Shown piece by piece: positions 33,103 through 41,097 of a stretch of 47,364 bases of DNA (within the stretch, counting starts at the first letter, position 1; every line of letters begins with the position of its first letter). A program made the position numbers and the translations under genes. The stretch comes from an uncultured Eubacteriales bacterium (GTDB lineage: Bacteria > Bacillota > Clostridia > Oscillospirales > CAG-272), in assembly GCA_900544985.1 (NCBI GenBank), contig UQXK01000009.1, positions 1 through 47,364 on the forward strand, given 5' to 3'. Below the pieces are notes generated by a model. The model worked only from the letters and a program-made list of their open reading frames with translations, made no database searches and was not told the DNA's origin.

Positions 33103-34209
33103 TCACGCTTTCAGTGCGACACCGAAAAGCTCGGATATCGCATTTTTGTTTATTTTTGAACCGATAACGCAAAGTCTGCCGATGACTTCGGGTTCACCGT
33201 CGCGAATATCGGATTCGCCGGGAACAAAGTCAAAATATATGAATTTCTCCGTATCGGAAGCGATAATTCCTTTTGCACGGAGAACTTTTCCGTAAGTTTC
33301 TTCATCGGAAAGTTTTCCGAGAATATCTTTAAGTTCATCGCGAGTGAATTTCTTTGCGGTTTCGGCGCCTATACTTTCGAAAACATCATCGGCATGGTGA
33401 TGGTGGTGATGATGTTCATGCTCATCTTCATCGTCGTGATGATGGTGGCACTCGCATTCGGGATCGTCGCATTCGTCCTCATCATGGTGGTGATGATGGT
33501 GTTCATGCTCTTCTTCATCGTCGTGATGATGGTGGCACTCACACTCGGGATCATCGCACTCGTCCTCATCATGATGGTGATGATGGTGTTCTTCCTCCGC
33601 AAGTATTGCGGGAAGTTTTGCTCCGTCGATAACTTCGAGTATCTTTTTGCCGTCAAGCATATCCCACGGCGTCGTAACGATAACAGCTTCGGGATTCTTT
33701 TCGCGTATAAGAGCGACGGCTTCCGCGATTTTTTCCTCTTTCATATCCCCGGTTCTGCTCAAAATTATAGCATTTGCGCTTGTTATCTGATTGTCGTAAA
33801 ATTCGCCGAAGTTTTTCATATACATTTTGCACTTCGACGCGTCCGCAACGGTTGCGGCTCCGCTTATCACAACATCGTCGGATTCGACCTTTTCAACGGC
33901 GCGGAGCACATCGGAAAGCTTTCCTACACCTGACGGCTCTATAAGTATGCGGTCGGGAGAGAATTTTTCGATGACCTCTTTCATAGCTTTGCCGAAATCT
34001 CCGACAAGGCTGCAACAAATACAGCCGGAGTTCATCTCCGTTATCTCAACTCCCGCTTCCTGCAAAAATCCGCCGTCTATACCGACTTTGCCGAATTCAT
34101 TTTCGATAAGGACGACCTTTTCGCCCTTATATGCTTCCTTCAAAAGTTTTTTTATCAACGTTGTCTTGCCGGCTCCGAGAAATCCGGAAAAAACATCTAT
34201 TTTTGTCAA
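33103..34209 (-). CDS. Histidine-rich COG0523 GTPase, putative zinc metallochaperone
   Basis: A 368-aa G3E-family GTPase (COG0523/CobW, ZagA/ZNG1 type). I choose the TTG at 34209, with AAAGGA 9 bases upstream, which gives the family start MTKIDVFSGFLGAGKTT (Walker A 9-16). The metal motif GCICC is at 62-66. Residues 208-272 are a histidine/acid/cysteine-rich insert, two copies of a 29-residue unit plus part of a third, with runs of 6-7 His. The C-terminal CobW domain (LRAKGIIASDTEKFIYFDFVPG) follows. Known relatives deliver zinc to client enzymes during zinc limitation. It is the first gene of its operon. Confidence 0.9.
   Translation of the reverse strand: MTKIDVFSGFLGAGKTTLIKKLLKEAYKGEKVVLIENEFGKVGIDGGFLQEAGVEITEMNSGCICCSLVGDFGKAMKEVIEKFSPDRILIEPSGVGKLSDVLRAVEKVESDDVVISGAATVADASKCKMYMKNFGEFYDNQITSANAIILSRTGDMKEEKIAEAVALIREKNPEAVIVTTPWDMLDGKKILEVIDGAKLPAILAEEEHHHHHHDEDECDDPECECHHHHDDEEEHEHHHHHHDEDECDDPECECHHHHDDEDEHEHHHHHHHADDVFESIGAETAKKFTRDELKDILGKLSDEETYGKVLRAKGIIASDTEKFIYFDFVPGESDIRDGEPEVIGRLCVIGSKINKNAISELFGVALKA
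33394..33588 (-). repeat. In-frame 87-base tandem repeat coding for the His-rich insert
   Basis: Unit 1 is 33502-33588, unit 2 is 33415-33501, and a partial third unit is 33394-33414. Each 29-residue unit is six His, an acidic stretch, C-D-D-P-E-C-E-C, four His and a second acidic stretch. The two DNA copies are nearly identical, so copy number can change by recombination or slippage. Confidence 0.9.
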
Positions 34210-34249
34210 TTTTATCATTCCTTTTGCCATAAGGCTTTATTTTTTTATT

Positions 34250-34278
34250 ATTTTATCACACGTGTCAAGTAAAATCAA
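34250..34278 (-). promoter_or_regulatory. Promoter of the COG0523 operon
   Basis: Read on the minus strand: -35 TTGATT (34273-34278), 17-base spacer, -10 TAAAAT (34250-34255) with a TG extension. The spacer contains TTGACACGTGTGA (core ACACGTGT palindrome) and the -35 overlaps ATCAC-AA-GTGAT. Either could be an operator. Neither equals the Zur palindrome at 24470. Confidence 0.6.
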
Positions 34279-34332
34279 TCACAAGTGATATTTTTAATAT
34301 TATACTTTTATTTTTATGTTGTTTTTAACCTC

Positions 34333-34361
34333 TTGACATGATATTATATTTAGAGTAAATA
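34333..34361 (+). promoter_or_regulatory. Promoter of the GH94 phosphorylase gene
   Basis: -35 TTGACA (34333-34338), 17-base spacer, -10 TAAATA (34356-34361), about 40 bases before the start codon. Confidence 0.8.
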
Positions 34362-34401
34362 TAACCGAAAGAAAAAATTTTATATAAACGACGAGGTAAA
34401 A

Positions 34402-37299
34402 ATGAATTTATCTTACGAAAAGTCAAGAGACCGTTACATAACAGCAGAAGAAAAAACGAGAAACATATTCTCTCTTTCACAAAGAGACGGCATATGCGAC
34501 GCCGTTTATCTGGATTCGGAGATGAAAAGAACCGTGGCATTTCTGGGGCTTCCTTATGCGGCGCCGATATGCGCGCGCTTTCTTTCACATCAGAAAGCTT
34601 GCGAATTTATAGAAGAAACGGCAAAGGACGCATATCTTTTTGTCTTTTCCTCAAACGGTCTTGTATTAAGAACAAAAGACGGCGAAGAGGAAATACCCGA
34701 AAATATCTATAATGCGGTGGTCTCTTCTTTCTCCGAAATCGTTTGCGCAAAAGGAGAGCTCCAAGATAACGGAGAGCACATAATAGATTTAAAAATGCCG
34801 CGCGTAGGCACGCATTTTGATATAAATCTTCTTCTCGGTTGCAGAATAGGATTCGACGAGCCTCTTCTTACGACACCGAAAGCTTCTCTCGATTCATTCG
34901 GGCGCGGCGCGTTTCGTTCCGCGGCAAACGTAAACGTCACATCTTCAAGATTTGACCTTATACCCGAGGACAGCGGAGAGCCTGCGAACAGGCAATTTTA
35001 CATATTTGAAAACGGCAAACAGATATTTTACTCCGCGAATGCAAAAGAAAACATAGAGGACGCTTTCTGCGTTCATTCGCAGAACCACTCCGTCATCACA
35101 TACACGACAAAATGCGGACTCATGATAAGAAGGACGATTTTCATTCTTCCCTATGAGGACGGTATGCCCGACGCGCTCGAAGCGCAGAAGATAGAGATAT
35201 TCAATCTCACGGACAAAAAGAGAAAGCTCAAAATCGTTGCAACCGGTATGTTTGCGCTCTGCTCTTCCGAATCGATGAGCAACGATATACTCTACGCAAG
35301 CATAACGTACGAAGGCGGCGTAGTAAAAAAGAACGGAAAAACTCTTGCCGTAGCCCCCGCGCCGAACCCCATGTATTTGCGTAAAAACAAGCGTTTTGCA
35401 ACGCTTTTCTCCGACGGAGAATCGTTTGACGATTATACGGACAACTATATAGATTTCATAGGACGCGGCACTCTCGAACACCCCGAAAACGGCGCTTTTC
35501 TCCTCAGCCCCAAAACGAGAAAAGTCGTCCCCTTCTTCGCGCTAGGAAAAACTGTCGAAATCGAACCGCACAAAGCAAAGAGAATAGACGAATACACGGG
35601 TATCGTTTCGGGCAAAGGCGACGTGACGGAGCTTTTCCTTGAAAAATTCTCCGCTTTTGCAGAGAAATATTCAAGTTTCCAAGCTCTCGATGAAGCGTTC
35701 GGTAAAATGAAAGAATTTTATTCTTCATATTCTTCGTATATAAAGATATCTACCGGGGACACGCTTTTTGACTCTTATATAAACAACAATCTGCCTTTTC
35801 AGGTGCTTTATCAGTCTTTCGTTTCCCGTTCCTTTGCATGGACGCAGAAGAGCGCGAGAGAGATAGGCTTCCGTGAGATTCAGGACATATACGCTTCCCT
35901 TTACTATATGAATGCAATGGGAAATAAAACTCTTGCGCGCAAGCTCATTTCAAAATGGGTTCAGAATGTTTACAGAGCGGGATACGCAAACCACAACTTC
36001 TTTTTCTCCGGAAAAGAAGCGGGATTTTGCTCCGACGACTCACTGTGGCTCACACAGGCGGTATACAGATACGTAATGCTCACAGGCGACACGGAATTTC
36101 TCGACGCAAAATTCAAGACCGCCGAAAATGACGGAGAAAGATCACTTTTCGAAACGATAAAAGCGACGCTCGATTACAGTGGAAAAATTTCCGTCGGACA
36201 CCACGGACTGCCTGTAATTGACAGAGGAGACTGGAACGACGCACTGAAACTCGACGATAACTGGCTCGACGGAAACGCAAAAATGGAGCTTTACAAAAAG
36301 CAGCTCGAAGAATCGGGCGAAGAATACGGCGCACCGCTTAAAAGTGATTTTTGCGAAAGCGTCATGAACGCATTTCTTTTGAAAATCGCATACGACGAAG
36401 CGGCTGAACTTGCAAAAATTTCCGGAAGAGAAAAAGACGCGGCAGAGATCGAAAAACGTTCAAAAGATCTTGCCGAAAAGCTCCAAAAGCACGCTTGGAA
36501 AAAAGATTTCTTCGCGCGCGCCCTTATAAACCACGGAGATTTCGAATACCTCGGCGCCGCAGGCGACGGACTCAGCACGGATAAAAATCACGACGGCGCA
36601 TACTTCTTAAATTCGTATTCCTGGGCGCTTCTTTCGGAATGCGCGACGGAAGAAGAGACCGCTATAATGCTGAAAACGGTAAAAGAACACCTGATGACAA
36701 AGTACGGTCCCGTGCTCTGTACGCCGTGCGACCTTGAAAAAGTGGCGTCAAGAACCGCAACGGGGCTTTATTTCCACGGAGACAGAGAAAACGGCGGCGT
36801 ATTCAAGCACGCGGCGATGATGGCGGCGACGGCGTCACTCAAATGCGCAAAAAAAGTAAAGGACGAAAACCTCGCAAGAGAGCTCTCTTCCCTTGCGTAC
36901 TCCATAATAGAAAACGTGCTTCCGTTCAGAACGCTCGACAATCCCTTTATAACAAAAGGAAATCCCCGCTTCTGCACGCAGTATACGAACTCCGAAACGG
37001 GAGAAAGCGTGGGACCGATGCTCTCCGGTACCGCAAGCTGGCTCACTCTCGCAGTATTCGAGATACTCGGCATAAATTACACCGCAAACGGAATAACTCT
37101 TTCCCCTATGCTCCCCGAAAATTCCGAAAAAATAAGCTATTCTATTAAAAACGGAGCAACATACAACATTTCCGTAACAAAAAAGAAAGGCTTTGCAAGA
37201 GTGGGAGAAAACACAAAATTCCTCTTTGACGGCGAAGCTTCAAACGGCGTATTCCCTCTTTTCAAAGACGGAGAACACGATATAGTGATAGAACTGTAA
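34402..37299 (+). CDS. GH94-type glycoside phosphorylase-like protein
   Basis: A 965-aa cytoplasmic protein of the cellobiose/chitobiose phosphorylase group (GH94, formerly glycosyltransferase 36). The N-terminal beta-sandwich covers about 100-420 (SRFDLIPEDSGEP, QNHSVITYTT). The (alpha/alpha)6 barrel holds QKSAREIGFREIQDI, then GHHGLPVIDRGDWNDALKLDD with the expected catalytic Asp in GDWND, YFHGDRENGGVFKHA and GPMLSGTASWLTLA. Such enzymes split beta-glucosides with phosphate. The exact sugar cannot be read. The first 100 residues are extra compared with short cellobiose phosphorylases. The start has GAGGT 7 bases upstream. Monocistronic, with its own promoter and terminator. Confidence 0.88.
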   Translation: MNLSYEKSRDRYITAEEKTRNIFSLSQRDGICDAVYLDSEMKRTVAFLGLPYAAPICARFLSHQKACEFIEETAKDAYLFVFSSNGLVLRTKDGEEEIPENIYNAVVSSFSEIVCAKGELQDNGEHIIDLKMPRVGTHFDINLLLGCRIGFDEPLLTTPKASLDSFGRGAFRSAANVNVTSSRFDLIPEDSGEPANRQFYIFENGKQIFYSANAKENIEDAFCVHSQNHSVITYTTKCGLMIRRTIFILPYEDGMPDALEAQKIEIFNLTDKKRKLKIVATGMFALCSSESMSNDILYASITYEGGVVKKNGKTLAVAPAPNPMYLRKNKRFATLFSDGESFDDYTDNYIDFIGRGTLEHPENGAFLLSPKTRKVVPFFALGKTVEIEPHKAKRIDEYTGIVSGKGDVTELFLEKFSAFAEKYSSFQALDEAFGKMKEFYSSYSSYIKISTGDTLFDSYINNNLPFQVLYQSFVSRSFAWTQKSAREIGFREIQDIYASLYYMNAMGNKTLARKLISKWVQNVYRAGYANHNFFFSGKEAGFCSDDSLWLTQAVYRYVMLTGDTEFLDAKFKTAENDGERSLFETIKATLDYSGKISVGHHGLPVIDRGDWNDALKLDDNWLDGNAKMELYKKQLEESGEEYGAPLKSDFCESVMNAFLLKIAYDEAAELAKISGREKDAAEIEKRSKDLAEKLQKHAWKKDFFARALINHGDFEYLGAAGDGLSTDKNHDGAYFLNSYSWALLSECATEEETAIMLKTVKEHLMTKYGPVLCTPCDLEKVASRTATGLYFHGDRENGGVFKHAAMMAATASLKCAKKVKDENLARELSSLAYSIIENVLPFRTLDNPFITKGNPRFCTQYTNSETGESVGPMLSGTASWLTLAVFEILGINYTANGITLSPMLPENSEKISYSIKNGATYNISVTKKKGFARVGENTKFLFDGEASNGVFPLFKDGEHDIVIEL

Positions 37300-37305
37300 A
37301 ATCTC

Positions 37306-37345
37306 AAACGACCGCGGGAATAATTTTTCCCACGGCCGTTTTTAT
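37306..37345 (+). terminator. Terminator of the GH94 gene
   Basis: Stem ACGACCGCGGGAA / TTCCCACGGCCGT with small mismatches, followed by TTTTTATTTTTT. Confidence 0.8.
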
Positions 37346-37359
37346 TTTTTATTTAAGTA

Positions 37360-37388
37360 TTGACTCTTACATTATGGTAGGATATACA
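37360..37388 (+). promoter_or_regulatory. Promoter of the MerR-family gene
   Basis: -35 TTGACT (37360-37365), 17-base spacer, -10 TATACA (37383-37388). The spacer is standard, unlike the stretched 19-20 base spacers at MerR-activated promoters, so autoactivation by spacer distortion is not indicated. Confidence 0.75.
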
Positions 37389-37431
37389 ATAAATCGAGCT
37401 CAAAAAAATCATACTCATATGAGGTAAAAAA

Positions 37432-38265
37432 ATGTTGAAAATAGGTTATTTTTCAAAACTTTCCCGTATTTCCGTCCGTATGCTGCGGCACTATGACGAC
37501 ATAGGCTTGTTAAAACCGAAAGTTGTCGATAAATGGACGGGATACAGGTATTACGACGAAGCACAGCTTATTGCCGCAGGCAAAATCCAAATGTTAAAAG
37601 ATCTCGGCTTCGGACTGTCGATGATAAAAGAACTCCTTGCCGATTCGGAAGATTCCGATAAGATCGGGAATTTGCTTAAAGCAAAGCAAAAAGACCTGAT
37701 TACGGAAGAAAGCGAGCTTCGCGAACAGATCAAACTTATCGACAACGCAATAAAAAATCTCAAAAAAGAAGGTGATTTTATGAATTACATAGTAAACTTT
37801 AAAACAATACCGGAATTATATGTCGCAAGCGTGCGCAAAATCATTCCCGAATACACGGCAGAGGGCACTCTTTGGTCCATTCTTACAAAAGAGATTCAAA
37901 ATCAAAAATGCAAGGAAGATTCTCCGTGTTACGCCATATCGGTATATCACGATAAAGAGTATGTCGAGAACAACGCAGATGTAGAAGTGCGTTTTGCGGT
38001 AACAGGAAGTTATAAAGACGCGGAAGAAGTAAAATTCAAGACCGTTCCATCGGTTAGAGTAGCCTCTTGTCTCTTCAAAGGAGCTTACAGTCAAATTCCC
38101 GCAGTAAACGAAGCTATTGCCAGATGGGCAAATGAAAACGGTTACGAATTTAACGGCGCGGCTTTTTGGATCTATCACAAAGGTCCGTACGAAACACAAA
38201 ACCCGGAAGAATTTATAACAGAAGTTTGTTTTCCCGTAACAAAACGGCTCTCCGCAAAATCCTAA
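37432..38265 (+). CDS. MerR-family regulator with GyrI-like effector domain
   Basis: A 277-aa one-component regulator. Residues 1-70 form a MerR winged helix (MLKIGYFSKLSRISVRMLRHYDDIGLLKP, TGYRYYDEAQL). A coiled coil runs from about 75 to 115 and ends in KNLKKEG. From residue 117 comes a GyrI/AraC-effector-like domain (MNYIVNFKTIPELYVASVRKIIPEY, KTVPSVRVASCLFKGAYSQI, GPYETQNPEEFITEVCFPV) that in BltR- or BmrR-like proteins binds drugs. The M117 codon is preceded by its own ribosome binding site, so a free effector domain may also be made. No transporter gene adjoins it. Confidence 0.9.
   Translation: MLKIGYFSKLSRISVRMLRHYDDIGLLKPKVVDKWTGYRYYDEAQLIAAGKIQMLKDLGFGLSMIKELLADSEDSDKIGNLLKAKQKDLITEESELREQIKLIDNAIKNLKKEGDFMNYIVNFKTIPELYVASVRKIIPEYTAEGTLWSILTKEIQNQKCKEDSPCYAISVYHDKEYVENNADVEVRFAVTGSYKDAEEVKFKTVPSVRVASCLFKGAYSQIPAVNEAIARWANENGYEFNGAAFWIYHKGPYETQNPEEFITEVCFPVTKRLSAKS
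37768..37782 (+). promoter_or_regulatory. Internal ribosome binding site and start inside the MerR gene
   Basis: GAAGGTGA is followed after 4 bases by an in-frame ATG (37780), exactly at the border between the DNA-binding half and the effector domain. The product would be a 161-aa free GyrI-like domain. Confidence 0.55.
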
Positions 38266-38282
38266 TTTATCGTCACAAAAAT

Positions 38283-38309
38283 AACGGACCTTCTCGGTCC
38301 GTTGTTTTT
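38283..38309. terminator. Bidirectional terminator between MerR gene and DUF2156 gene
   Basis: Stem AACGGACC, loop TTCTC, GGTCCGTT, then GTTTTTT on the plus side; it sits between two convergent genes. Confidence 0.8.
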
Positions 38310-38315
38310 TATATT

Positions 38316-39200
38316 TCAAAATACCGTAACGGTATATTTCTCCGCAATATAAAACGGGTGATACGAGAGCTTCGATGTGCGAAGTCCTTCGTCGCCGGAA
38401 TCGTCCTCTCTGTTGATATATTTCAGGTCCCCGACGCAATATTTCGACGCCTCCTCCATGACGAGCATCTGATACGCGCCGTTTATGTCCCTTTCGCACT
38501 TCTCTATGTGGACAAAAAGCGTGTCATAGAGAGCTTCACACAAGAAAAATCCTATTATTCTTCCGTCCGCGCGCAGAGCCTCTCCTGCAAAACCGTACGT
38601 TTCAAGATTATCGAGAACGTCGTACACGCCTTTTCTTTCCGCAACGGCGGTAAAACTTGTCTTATCGTTTTGCGCATTGTATCCGTCAAAAAAGCTCTTG
38701 ATTTCTTCTATGTTGTTTTTATCTATAATTTCAAAATTCCAGTTGTCGTGTTCCTTCATGAATCGGTGAATATGGTTTCTCTGTCCCGCATATTTTTTCC
38801 CCGCAAAAGTCGAAAGATTTTCTTTCAGATAAATATAATCCGAAAAATCACGTTCAAAATTGACATTCGCATTCGGGAAAAACTTCAAAATCTCATCTTT
38901 CTCTTCTTTCGAAACAGTGCAAAAAACAAGGTGCTCGTTTTCTTTTTCACAATATTCAGAAAGATTTTTATAAGTTTCCCCAAACGGTTTTCCGATGGGA
39001 AAAGTAAAAGCCGTCCTTCCGTCATACAAACTCATTTTCATGTAGAGCGCGCCGTCGTAAACGGCATATTTCGTATTAAAAGCCTCTCTCCACATAACGG
39101 TACCGCCAAGTGTTATATCGCAGAGTCTGTTTTCCGACATAGCGAGATAAGGACGCAGTTCCTTTTCGCTTGCAAGCTCCATTTTTTTAAAATCCAACAT
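38316..39200 (-). CDS. DUF2156 (GNAT-like) protein
   Basis: A 294-aa cytoplasmic protein of the DUF2156 family, which has two acetyltransferase-like folds and is related to the C-terminal domain of lysyl-phosphatidylglycerol synthase. Recognisable segments: MSENRLCDITLGGTVMWREAF, then KYAGQRNHIHRFMKEH and the end NREDDSGDEGLRTSKLSYHPFYIAEKY, which is typical of the family. The substrate is unknown; transfer of an amino acid or acyl group is inference from the fold. The ATG at 39200 has GGTGAATT upstream. Single gene, convergent with the MerR gene. Confidence 0.85.
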   Translation of the reverse strand: MLDFKKMELASEKELRPYLAMSENRLCDITLGGTVMWREAFNTKYAVYDGALYMKMSLYDGRTAFTFPIGKPFGETYKNLSEYCEKENEHLVFCTVSKEEKDEILKFFPNANVNFERDFSDYIYLKENLSTFAGKKYAGQRNHIHRFMKEHDNWNFEIIDKNNIEEIKSFFDGYNAQNDKTSFTAVAERKGVYDVLDNLETYGFAGEALRADGRIIGFFLCEALYDTLFVHIEKCERDINGAYQMLVMEEASKYCVGDLKYINREDDSGDEGLRTSKLSYHPFYIAEKYTVTVF

Positions 39201-39466
39201 AATTCACCATTTTTCGCTTAAATATTCCCGATAAATAATATCACTGCAAAAAAGAAAAGTCAATATGAAAAAAGCTTGTTTTATGTGGGTAAAAACGTAA
39301 AAAATCATCTTTGATAAAAGCCCCGAAATTCAAAGTCACAAACGAAAAACAGGCGTTTTTACATCAAAACATCATTTTTATCCGAATTAACCCCTCTTTT
39401 TTGTTTCAATAAATCTTTTATTCCGTCGAAATATGAAAAAAACATAATATGAATACACTTAAACAC

Positions 39467-39495
39467 TTGACTTTAAATCTTAGCCATGATAATAT
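39467..39495 (+). promoter_or_regulatory. Promoter of the purine operon
   Basis: -35 TTGACT (39467-39472), 17-base spacer, -10 TAATAT (39490-39495). It gives a leader of about 250 bases before purE. The stretch 39201-39466, between the DUF2156 start and this promoter, is AT-rich with no gene or clear signal. Confidence 0.8.
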
Positions 39496-39509
39496 ATTTA
39501 TATTATGAA

Positions 39510-39597
39510 GCGGCAAACCGCCGCATCCGATTGCTCGCCCGCCGTTTATCTTACGTTATTGCAACAAAGTAAGCGGTTAAGGTACATTTCGGGCAAT
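39510..39597 (+). other. Structured leader segment upstream of the ZTP riboswitch
   Basis: A small hairpin GCGG-CAAA-CCGC (39510-39521) comes first. Then a long-range stem pairs ATTGC..CCG (39530-39541) with CGGGCAAT (39590-39597), enclosing CCG/CGG and CTTAC/GTAAG (39550-39554 with 39669-like position 39569-39573) around a 14-base loop. It does not match a riboswitch class I know. It may help folding of the ZTP aptamer or sense a second signal. Confidence 0.45.
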
Positions 39598-39615
39598 TTC
39601 CTATGATATAAAAAA

Positions 39616-39693
39616 CTCGATTGCAACTGACGGAGCAGCGGAATAACCGCATGAAGCTTTCGGGAATAAATTTATTGTCGACCGTCTGGGCAG
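39616..39693 (+). promoter_or_regulatory. ZTP riboswitch (pfl motif)
   Basis: Matches the ZTP/pfl consensus. P1: CTCGA (39616-39620) with TCGGG (39660-39664). The core ACTGACGG corresponds to the consensus ACTGGCG. P2: GCGG (39638-39641) with CCGC (39647-39650). The 3' element CCGTCTGGGCAG corresponds to CCGCCTGGGC. The pseudoknot GACGG (39629-39633) with CCGTC (39682-39686) keeps pairing although both sides differ from the consensus. ZTP/ZMP rises when 10-formyl-tetrahydrofolate is low, and the purine genes follow directly. Confidence 0.9.
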
Positions 39694-39737
39694 ATCTATT
39701 CATCGGAAATGGGATAGAACTGCCCTTTTGTTTTTTT
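39688..39737 (+). terminator. Riboswitch-controlled terminator before purE
   Basis: GGGCAG (39688-39693) pairs with CTGCCC (39720-39725), with an inner CTATTC/GGATAG stem, followed by TTTTGTTTTTTT. The left arm is part of the conserved 3' element of the ZTP aptamer, so ligand binding and terminator formation exclude each other: an ON switch. Confidence 0.88.
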
Positions 39738-39749
39738 GGAGGTATTAAA

Positions 39750-40244
39750 ATGAAAAAAGTAGCTGTGATTATGGGAAGCGCATCCGACCTTCCCGTTGTT
39801 GAAAAAGCGATCGAAACGCTCGATTCCTACGGTATCCCTTACGAAGTACACGTATATTCCGCGCACAGAACACCTGTTGAAGCAAAAGAATTTTCCGAAA
39901 ACGCAAGAGAAAACGGTTTCGGCGTAATAATAGCGGCGGCGGGAAAAGCCGCGCATCTCGCAGGCGCTATCGCCGCAAACACGACGCTTCCCGTTATCGG
40001 AATCCCCGTAAAATCTTCTACGCTCGACGGACTCGACGCGCTTCTCTCCACCGTTCAGATGCCGGCAGGCATACCCGTAGCTACGGTAGCCATCGACGGA
40101 GCCGCAAACGCCGCTCATCTTGCCGCGCAGATAATAGCGGTAGATGACAAAGCGCTTGCAGAGAAAATAAACGAAGTAAGAAAAAAAGCGACCGAAGGCG
40201 TGCTTCAAAAGAACGACGAAATCGCCGCAAAATATAACAAGTAA
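39750..40244 (+). CDS. purE: 5-(Carboxyamino)imidazole ribonucleotide mutase PurE
   Basis: A 164-aa enzyme of the purine pathway that makes CAIR. Motifs: VAVIMGSASDLPVVEKA, VYSAHRTP, AAAGKAAHLAGAIAANT and PVIGIPVKSSTLDGLDALLSTVQMPAGIPVATVAID. The sequence resembles bacterial class I PurE, which normally works with PurK; no purK is in the window. The start is the ATG at 39750 with GGAGG 8 bases upstream and immediately after the riboswitch terminator; a longer open frame through the leader is not real. Confidence 0.95.
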   Translation: MKKVAVIMGSASDLPVVEKAIETLDSYGIPYEVHVYSAHRTPVEAKEFSENARENGFGVIIAAAGKAAHLAGAIAANTTLPVIGIPVKSSTLDGLDALLSTVQMPAGIPVATVAIDGAANAAHLAAQIIAVDDKALAEKINEVRKKATEGVLQKNDEIAAKYNK

Positions 40245-40280
40245 TTCAAACCACATATATAAATCAGGAGGAATTTTAAA

Positions 40281-41000
40281 ATGGCACAGGCAGAAAAGAA
40301 AGAGCAGCTCTACGAAGGAAAAGCAAAGAAAGTTTTCGCAACAAACGATCCCGCGCTTTGCATAGTCTCTTATAAAGACGACGCAACCGCATTCGACGGA
40401 CTCAAAAAAGGAAGCATCGCAGGCAAAGGCGTCGTAAACAACAGAATGTCCAACTACCTTATGGAAAAGCTCGAAAAAGAAGCGGGTATTCCCACTCATT
40501 TCGTAGAAGAGATCAACGACAGAGAAACAGTCGTTAAAAAAGTATCCATAGTTCCGCTCGAAGTTATCGTAAGAAACATAGCGGCAGGTTCTTTTTCCAA
40601 ACGTTTCGGAGTTGAAGAAGGAACAGTTCTTCTCTGCCCCACGCTTGAATTCTGCTACAAAGACGACAATCTCCACGACCCCATGGTAAACGATTACCAC
40701 ATAATCGCCTGCGGCTGGGCAACACGCGAAGAGCTCGACACGATAACGGACTACACATTCCGTATAAACAAATACCTCAAAGAATACTTCAAAGGCATAG
40801 GCGTAGACCTTGTGGACTTCAAAATAGAATTCGGCAAAACGCCCGACGGCAAAATAATACTCGCCGACGAAATTTCTCCCGATACGTGCCGTTTCTGGGA
40901 TTCCGAAACACATGAAAAGCTCGACAAGGACAGATTCCGCAGAGATCTCGGAAACGTAGAAGGCGCATATGCGGAAATGATGAAACGCGTTCTCGGCTGA
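40281..41000 (+). CDS. purC: SAICAR synthase PurC
   Basis: A 239-aa ligase joining CAIR and aspartate with ATP. Motifs: EQLYEGKAKKVFATND, DDATAFDGLKKGSIAGKGVVNN, VPLEVIVRNIAAGSFSKRFGVEEG and LADEISPDTCRFWD. The length is typical. It starts 36 bases after purE with AGGAGGA. The product needs PurB to release fumarate; purB is not in the window. Confidence 0.97.
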   Translation: MAQAEKKEQLYEGKAKKVFATNDPALCIVSYKDDATAFDGLKKGSIAGKGVVNNRMSNYLMEKLEKEAGIPTHFVEEINDRETVVKKVSIVPLEVIVRNIAAGSFSKRFGVEEGTVLLCPTLEFCYKDDNLHDPMVNDYHIIACGWATREELDTITDYTFRINKYLKEYFKGIGVDLVDFKIEFGKTPDGKIILADEISPDTCRFWDSETHEKLDKDRFRRDLGNVEGAYAEMMKRVLG

Positions 41001-41097
41001 TATAACAGAGCATAAACGAATCGATTCCACCATAATATAAAAAATACAAAGCGGAATGAGAAAAACTCTTCCGACATAAACCGAAAGGAAAAAAGAT

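Noticed and set aside
33354..33933. Plus-strand open frames opposite the His-rich GTPase coding for Val/Met/Phe- or Arg/His-rich proteins
   Set aside because: They are mirror frames of the CAC/CAT repeat on the other strand and have no ribosome binding sites.
39621..39749. Upstream extension of the purE reading frame through the riboswitch
   Set aside because: The frame is open by chance. The riboswitch, its terminator and the GGAGG site show that translation starts at 39750.
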